Positions 58,631 to 64,000 of a stretch of DNA of 64,000 bases are shown in pieces (within the stretch, counting starts at the first letter, position 1; each line of letters starts with the position of its first letter). The notes beneath the pieces were generated by a model that ran no database searches, had not been told where the DNA came from, and worked only from the letters and a program-made list of their open reading frames with translations. Origin of the DNA: Hofstenia miamia (Eukaryota > Xenacoelomorpha > Acoela > Hofsteniidae). The stretch is from positions 1,151,970 through 1,215,969 of the forward strand of contig CABFPE010000173.1 of NCBI GenBank assembly GCA_900660155.1. Direction: 5' to 3'. The position numbers and the translations under genes were made by a program.

Positions 58631-58771
58631 GTCCAAAAAATGTTGCGCTTAAAAGAATTTGATGAAAAAGTTCGTATAAGAAACCAAAGTTTCCGCACAT
58701 TTCCAAACGAACAACAGCAGCAACAACCAGCGCTGAATAACGAGGACGTATTTTTAAGCAAAACTGAACTT
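58631..58771 (+). CDS. exon 3 of the Jhy-like gene
   Basis: Bounded by CTTGCCTAG and a strong donor GTAAGTCTTC. It is exactly 47 codons, phase 0 at both ends: VQKMLRLKEFDEKVRIRNQS, then FRTFPNE, five Gln, and ALNNEDVFLSKTEL. Joined to exon 2 it gives EKQRNMVQKMLRLKEFDEKV, a charged helix after the Q-S-V-G-P motif. This is the same order as the L-G-P motif followed by a K/E-rich Y-A-x-x-V-R-x-R-N helix in Jhy-like proteins. The glutamine run is coded by mixed CAA and CAG. Confidence 0.75.
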
Positions 58772-59617
58772 GTAAGTCTTCCTTACATTTCTCATTATTT
58801 ACATGTTTGAGACAAGCAAAAATAAGCATGATGATCCTTGAATTTTTTTCAAACATTATTGGCCTCCCAAATGCTATTCATAAGACGTATCTTGATGCTC
58901 CTTTTACTCAAACTATTCCAAGAATTAGAGACATGTTTTGCGTCAATGACTTTTTGATGACCAAAAATCATTTTTGAATTATTGGGTCTTTTGATAATCG
59001 AATATCGATGTACTTTGAAATTAATGCTCATAGTTATATCTATAAATTTTGATTGAGAAAATTATATTGCAAATCAATGAAATCATATGTTAGTCCAAAC
59101 GAATTCCCTTTGACAGATTATCTATTGTCCAAGCCTCATGCTGGTAATCCATAAATATTTATTCCTTATTACCAACACTTTGAAAAGTGAGATTTCATGG
59201 AAACTTGAATGTTTACCGTGTGTGTTGACATTGAAAGTATTATGGAGTATAAATACAATTTGACTCGTTTTTCAATTTAAAAATAATAGAAATTTTATCA
59301 TGTGATGTTTTTGATGTTCTAGTGATTTTCTTGATTGCCTATGAAATTTTAAATATCCTCTTCAAGCTCAATACACAATCTAGGTATTTGCATAAATTTC
59401 ATTAAAGTTTTAAGGCTTGAAAAAAATTAATTGAAAACTTTAACGACTCCATTTGATCTATGAATCATAGTATACGGAGAATGTTTAAAAAGCTATAGAA
59501 GAAAGTGAAAGAGAAAGATGTATGTAGCAAGTAAGGGTGGGTTTCAGGACATGATATTCAGTAAATGATAAATCAGGTTAAGCGCTAAAGCAGGATAAGT
59601 CAAGACGGCTTTTTTAG

Positions 59618-59674
59618 CAGATTAAACAGGAAAAACAGGAAGCGTTCTCTTTAAACGACTGTTGTCAGTATTAA
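59618..59674 (+). CDS. probable terminal exon of the Jhy-like gene
   Basis: A strong acceptor, ACGGCTTTTTTAG, precedes QIKQEKQEAFSLNDCCQY and a TAA. The phase is 0, as exon 3 requires. An AGCAG arrangement allows a start three bases later. The stop is followed immediately by AATAAA (59673-59678). It would make the protein about 470 residues. The small size and lack of similarity leave room for another terminal exon elsewhere. Confidence 0.45.
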   Translation, partial: QIKQEKQEAFSLNDCCQY

Positions 59675-59904
59675 TAAAAGTATAGAAATGATGATGGGCA
59701 AATCCCCTTTCCAGGCTGAATTGAATCGTTATCGGGCCTCGTCCCAGCAAGTAATCCAAGATTCTTTCGTGTTGTGGACATCAAAGCAATATCTATATCG
59801 GACCGTATCATGATTTGTGAAAAGACTTCCTTGTATTCCTGCAGCAGGCCCTTCATTCGGAGCGCCTTTTCTCGAATGCAGGACTTGTATTGAAGATATG
59901 TCAA
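59671..59904 (-). CDS. coding-like frame convergent with the Jhy-like gene
   Basis: About 77 open codons on the minus strand, GC-richer than the surroundings: LTYLQYKSCIREKALRMKGL, then LQEYKEVFSQIMIRSD and TTRKNLGLLAGTRPDNDS. It has no ATG near its start, so it would begin at a splice acceptor or is decayed. The next frame over is also open from an ATG at 59995, and a plus-strand frame opens with MMGKSPFQAELNRY, so the strand is not fully certain. The first reading has the most natural residue pattern. The family is not recognised. It abuts the proposed 3' end of the Jhy-like gene. Confidence 0.35.
   Translation of the reverse strand: MTYLQYKSCIREKALRMKGLLQEYKEVFSQIMIRSDIDIALMSTTRKNLGLLAGTRPDNDSIQPGKGICPSSFLYFY
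59673..59678 (+). promoter_or_regulatory. poly(A) signal candidate of the Jhy-like gene
   Basis: AATAAA overlapping the stop codon of the proposed terminal exon. Cleavage 15-30 bases on would give almost no 3' UTR, unusual but possible. Confidence 0.3.
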
Positions 59905-59995
59905 ACTTGTTTGATGAAATCATTAAGATTAAAATACAATGCTTTCTTAAGAACTGGTTGAAGAATAATTGACTCTGTTTGTTATCAAATTTCAT

Positions 59996-60399
59996 GCTTG
60001 AAATAATTCACCTACTTTTCTGGTTTTTTTGATGTCTTAAAATTCAGATTACAGAAGGGGTACGTGGTTCAAAATAGAGCAGGTCAGGAAAAAAAATATA
60101 TAGTGAAGGGTGCAATATTTTACTAACCATTCTTACAATTTCATTGACTTAGGATATGCATTGCACGTTGTACGCCAGAAAATCGTAAACAAGATTCTCC
60201 ATGGACAACATCTTTGTTTAAGCATTTATTTATAAAAAGCATACCCTGCATGAAAGAAGAAAAATTTTAAAAGTTATGAATTTATCAGATAGAAGATATA
60301 CGGACCACATCTGTAAGTAAAATCTAGAATATCTCGAGAGGAATGAAGAATTTATGTATAAGTACAAAAGAACTAAACAAAATATGCTACTATCTCTAC
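59996..60399. other. no gene seen
   Basis: AT-rich. A donor-like CATCT then GTAAGTAAAA at about 60308 has only a short open stretch before it. Confidence 0.35.
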
Positions 60400-61090
60400 A
60401 TTTTAGAAAACATAGATTTAATAATGAAGACATCGAAATCGTCAACCGATATTTTGCAAAATCACCTTATCTCGAAATTTTTTAAGATGGCCAAAATGAT
60501 TCTACTCATTATAGACAAAATCATTAATGCAAGAATATCCAATATAATTTTTGGAAACTTTGCTGAAAAATTATTACTGGGAGATATTCACCACGGTTTT
60601 GTAGATGGTATGATCCAGTCTTGTGCAACCCAGTTCACATGATCAGGACATCATGTGTTCAACATAGAAGCCTTCTTTCATTATGGAAGCTTGGTTTGAT
60701 GGTCACAAATCCCAGAGTCAATATCATTGAAATCGCTTTAATATCTGACACTTTAAAGTCAATCATGTAATTAGAAATGTACATAAAATAGCAATACCAG
60801 CAGTGTGTTTTAAAATATTTTTACTTCATTTAGTAAAAGCGTTCAATAATGTAGCGCAAGCTATATTGCTACGATATTTAGGCGAATGTAAAAAGTGAAT
60901 CCTCTGGTACACATCGTTCTTAGGGAGTCACATACATTGCGGGAAATTTCTGGGAACCGATTGTGAAATTCAAAGAACAATTAAGATTCTTCCCTTTATT
61001 CATTAACGGACTTTATAATCGTGGTTTGGCCACTTGCGAAATTTGCCGAAGATTTAACATGCAGGATAAATTCTAAGAATATATATAAAC
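60400..61090 (+). mobile_element. LINE reverse transcriptase relic, weak
   Basis: HHGFVDGMIQSCATQF fits the Q-H-G-F-x-x-G-R-S-C-x-T-Q-L entry block, and about 200 bases on KAFNNVAQAILLRYLGECKK fits the K-A-F-D-x-V-x-x-x-I-L-L block with its Asp replaced by Asn. The spacing and order are right for a non-LTR polymerase. The blocks are in different frames and the later V-P-Q-G block is not readable. Confidence 0.5.
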
Positions 61091-62561
61091 CACATTGTGT
61101 TATAAAAATCCTAATTAAAAATGAAGATAAACTTAAATAAGCCTGCAGAATATTGCATCAGTATTCAGAAAAGATTGAGGCCGCTACAACCATTAATTGG
61201 AAAAGCAACGGAAATGCGAGATCAATGTAATTGATGTGTACTACGTAAAAATGATCTTAGACTCAGAAATAACCCAAAGAATGAAAAACGGAATTAATTT
61301 GGATTACTGTCCTACCTAAAGTGCGCATGATATAATATCAACATCATGTAGAAATTGTCTATGAGACAGAACTGGTATGCAAAATTTGTTATACCTCATT
61401 GCACGCAAGAATTCAAGGACTTGATTACATTACTAAATTTAAGAAGATTAGTAGTTAAAAATGAGATTGCAGCAAAGGAATTTGAAAAATGATTTCATGA
61501 AATATGATTTCTAACAGAATTTTCATACCCTGCGAGTTAGATTATGTGAAAATATTATTTTCTTGCAAATGAATTGTTCGTGAATTTTTGTGTAAAACTA
61601 TATATATATATATATATATATAATGAATTTTGTATACAATGATGGCAATCTGTGGTTTTTTAAAATGCATAGCTCACTCTTTGAAGGACAGCAAAAGCAA
61701 TGCAAATTTTTTCAAAAAAAATAAAATTTGCATTAGCGATATGTGTCAATGTCTTTCATGTTCATTCAAAAAAATCTTTGCAACTTATCCAAAATGCTAA
61801 TTAAATGTGTATCGCGAATTATTCAGTTGTTGGGATAAATCTTTGAGGAATTGATAAGGAGCCTCTACAAATGCAACTTTGAAAGAATTGTAACACACAG
61901 ATGAAAGGGTGTTCCTGGTAAAAAGGTCAAAATAGCATGTCGACTTTATGTAGAGCAAGCTGAATAAATAGTTTTATTGCAATTACAAAATTACATTCTT
62001 TGAGCGAAATTTGTCAAAGCGAAATGTTTTTTCAAATAATTTTGTATTTTAAGCAAACCTCTTAAAAACAACGTTGCTTTCTAGTGTACTTAATTTATAG
62101 GGCATTTTAAAAATATTAAAATTTTTAATTAATTGGTTTTTGTTTATATTTATATGGAAAATGCAAAACAAAAGAATACACTTCGACAGAAATATTTTTT
62201 ACTAAATAAAATCAAACATTGTTTATTACATTTAGCAGCATATAAATAGGCTTTGCGCTATCATTTGCATTATTTTAGTTGTCAGCCATAGTTGGCACAA
62301 CATATGTTGCAGTTGACACACAATATGGTCTTTCATAACTAAAGTATAGGCGATTGTATGAACGTATTCTAAACAAATTGCCATTTTGATGATAAAAATT
62401 GTTGCCTGAAGTTTTTGGGTAAACACCTTTATTAGCAAAAAGATATTGAAAAAAAATTTTGCTACCCTTACAAAATATGTTTTTGAAACATTGTATTTTT
62501 TATTTCACAAAACTTGCGCAAACTGCAAACCAAATCCTCGGATTTCTTTGTTTCTAACTAG
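61091..62561. other. no gene assigned
   Basis: AT-rich. A TA microsatellite lies at 61598-61622. Probably intron or spacer upstream of the exon at 62562. Confidence 0.4.
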
Positions 62562-62793
62562 TCTTCCATTATGTTCGGTGGATTTCACTGCACGGTACAC
62601 AAAGGAGTCGGTGAACTTGTGGGGAAAAGCTCCTGGGGAATTTATTGAATATATCACTGCATTTCTTCTTTCTACAAGAGAAGAATATCATTATGAGGCA
62701 GATAAAATTGTTCTTTATGTTGCTTCAGGAAAATTCAAGCCCAAACACATTTACTCGAAAGCCTTTGGCAAGAATATTCGTGGTGTTTTGTGA
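62562..62793 (+). CDS. terminal exon of an unknown plus-strand gene
   Basis: A strong acceptor (TTCTTTGTTTCTAACTAG) is followed by one base completing a codon and then 76 residues to a TGA. The frame opens LPLCSVDFTARYTKESVNLW, continues GKAPGEFIEYITAFLL and EADKIVLYVASGKFKPKHIY, and ends SKAFGKNIRGVL. The composition is that of a folded globular domain, not low complexity. An AATAAA follows 49 bases after the stop. The exon needs an upstream exon ending in two bases of a codon. Exon 3 of the Jhy-like gene ends in phase 0 and cannot be joined to it directly. I do not recognise the family. Confidence 0.6.
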
Positions 62794-62841
62794 TTATCAT
62801 TAAATTGTGACATTTGAATTAACAATCTATTATTATATTAA

Positions 62842-62847
62842 AATAAA
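62842..62847 (+). promoter_or_regulatory. poly(A) signal
   Basis: AATAAA 49 bases after the TGA of the terminal exon, with a T-rich stretch following. Confidence 0.55.
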
Positions 62848-62861
62848 GTTTTTATTGTAAA

Positions 62862-63170
62862 TTTATTATATAAAGGGCAAAATGTGTGTGTTTGTCTGCT
62901 TATAACTCAGAAACTTTTAGACCTAGGTACCATCATCATATGTTTTCTGTAACCCCCATTACCTCCTGAAGGTTTTAGGCACATTTAATCTTTATATAAG
63001 TGCATTTCATAGTTCTTCTTATTGTTTAACAGCTTTCTCAGTTTTACAACATTTCTAAAATTAATAATCTAGATTATTATTCAAATCCTGGAGGCATAGA
63101 ATTTTGGAATTTTAGAATTTTCTGCTTTTTTGAATGCATTTCCCGAGCAAGGCACGGGTCGAACAGCTAG
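62862..63170 (+). mobile_element. short nonautonomous Helitron
   Basis: The left end, TTTATTATATAAAGGGCAAA followed by ATGTGTGTGTTTGTCTGC and TATAACTCAGAAA, is the classic 5' end of insect-type Helitrons (expected to start TC; here TT). The right end has a hairpin, CCCGAGCAAGGCACGGG, then TCGAACAG and CTAG before a T. This is the Helitron 3' signature of hairpin plus CTRR with insertion next to T. It is about 310 bases with no Rep/helicase. The exact left boundary is uncertain by a few bases. Confidence 0.82.
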
Positions 63171-64000
63171 TATATTTTTATTTTGATTATAGATTTCAAT
63201 TCGAAAAAATCTAAAATGCTTGGAGATTGACTTAAGTGAGTTGTATATATTTCTATCAAAATTCATAATTTTTTACCACTAAGTGTTTGTTTGTAGTCAG
63301 TAATTGGAAATATCAAATATATGTTTATAAAAAATTTTCTAAATATTTGCTTTGATTGTGGAAAGCTGGTTGTTGTATGTTCCTCCTATCAGCTCATTTA
63401 GATGTTCCTTATTTATATGAAAATCATTTTCAATGTCTATATAAATATCTTAAATTAACCTCAATTTTATTCTGAATATCAAAGTAGAAGTTATAAATGG
63501 AATGTTAAAATCAATATCGTCTGCAATCACCATCAAAGAACATAGTCGGCAGAAATGCCAATAATATCGCGCGTTGTTAATTAATGGCAAACACAACCAT
63601 CAAATGTTAAAGTTATGTCTATAAATTATTTGTTCAATTATTTTAATGAGATTTTAAATATATATGATTTATAGTTCTGTGAATATATTATCTGACAGAT
63701 ATCAATGTTCGTTAGTAAAATCATTATGTATGTATATATATATACATATATATATACATATATATAATAAATTAGGGACATTCTTAAATAGGTTTTTTAT
63801 CAAATTTGCCTGTGGTCCCAAACGTGGAGAAATTATAAAATATGCTTAAAAATACCAAAGAAAAATTCTAAATGTAAAATCCGTCATGCCCTCTCCATTT
63901 TGTGATTTTATAATAATTCTTTGCAGGCCTATATTGTAAACACAAAAGAATGCCAGTTTTGAAATGTAATCTTGAAAACTTGCACAAATTAACTATTTAT
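63171..64000. other. no gene seen
   Basis: AT-rich, with a TATATACATATA-type microsatellite at 63731-63768. Confidence 0.4.

Noticed and set aside
1-64000. LTR retrotransposons, retroviruses, Polintons or other capsid-bearing elements
   Set aside because: No paired LTRs, and no protease, integrase, capsid or envelope blocks were recognised. All readable polymerase fragments are of the non-LTR type.

Overview
The window reads as AT-rich nuclear DNA from an animal, probably an invertebrate. It has GT-AG spliced exons with matching phases, AATAAA signals, CR1/L2-like LINE fragments, and many short DNA transposons (hAT, piggyBac, Harbinger, Tc1, Helitron). Nothing looks bacterial, and I see no tRNA, rRNA or CRISPR array. 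The species cannot be named from sequence alone. I recognise no LTR retrovirus, Polinton or other capsid-bearing element.

Layout. 1-300: the 3' end of a coding-like frame, GC-richer than its surroundings. 1.5-12 kb: LINE debris on both strands, a Harbinger MITE, a hAT MITE and a decayed piggyBac transposase. 13.4-15.7 kb: the last three recognisable exons of a minus-strand host gene of unknown function. 16.2-21.4 kb: a piggyBac MITE, a hAT element and GAGCCGA-family MITEs, one of them containing a 125-base gap. 23.7-29.3 kb: a segment repeated across two single-N joins, best explained as a redundant contig. 29.6-46.4 kb: more GAGCCGA MITEs, other hAT MITEs, LINE relics (one with a nested MITE), a TTAA-flanked element and a Tc1-like foldback. 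49.3-59.7 kb: a plus-strand, four-exon host gene of about 470 residues whose C-terminal part resembles Jhy-like ciliary proteins. A minus-strand coding-like frame lies inside its 7.2-kb third-to-last intron. 59.7-64 kb: a minus-strand coding-like frame convergent with that gene, a LINE relic, a terminal exon of an unknown plus-strand gene, and a small Helitron just after that exon's poly(A) signal.

Two host transcription units are supported by splice sites and agreeing reading phases: plus 49380-59674 and minus 15641-13853. The other host exon candidates rest on a single open stretch each. Most of the rest is mobile-element sequence or unremarkable AT-rich DNA. The most informative observations are the GAGCCGA MITE family with visible target-site duplications, the assembly redundancy at 24777-27344, the reconstructed exon chain of the Jhy-like gene, and the probable GC-AG intron in the minus-strand gene.
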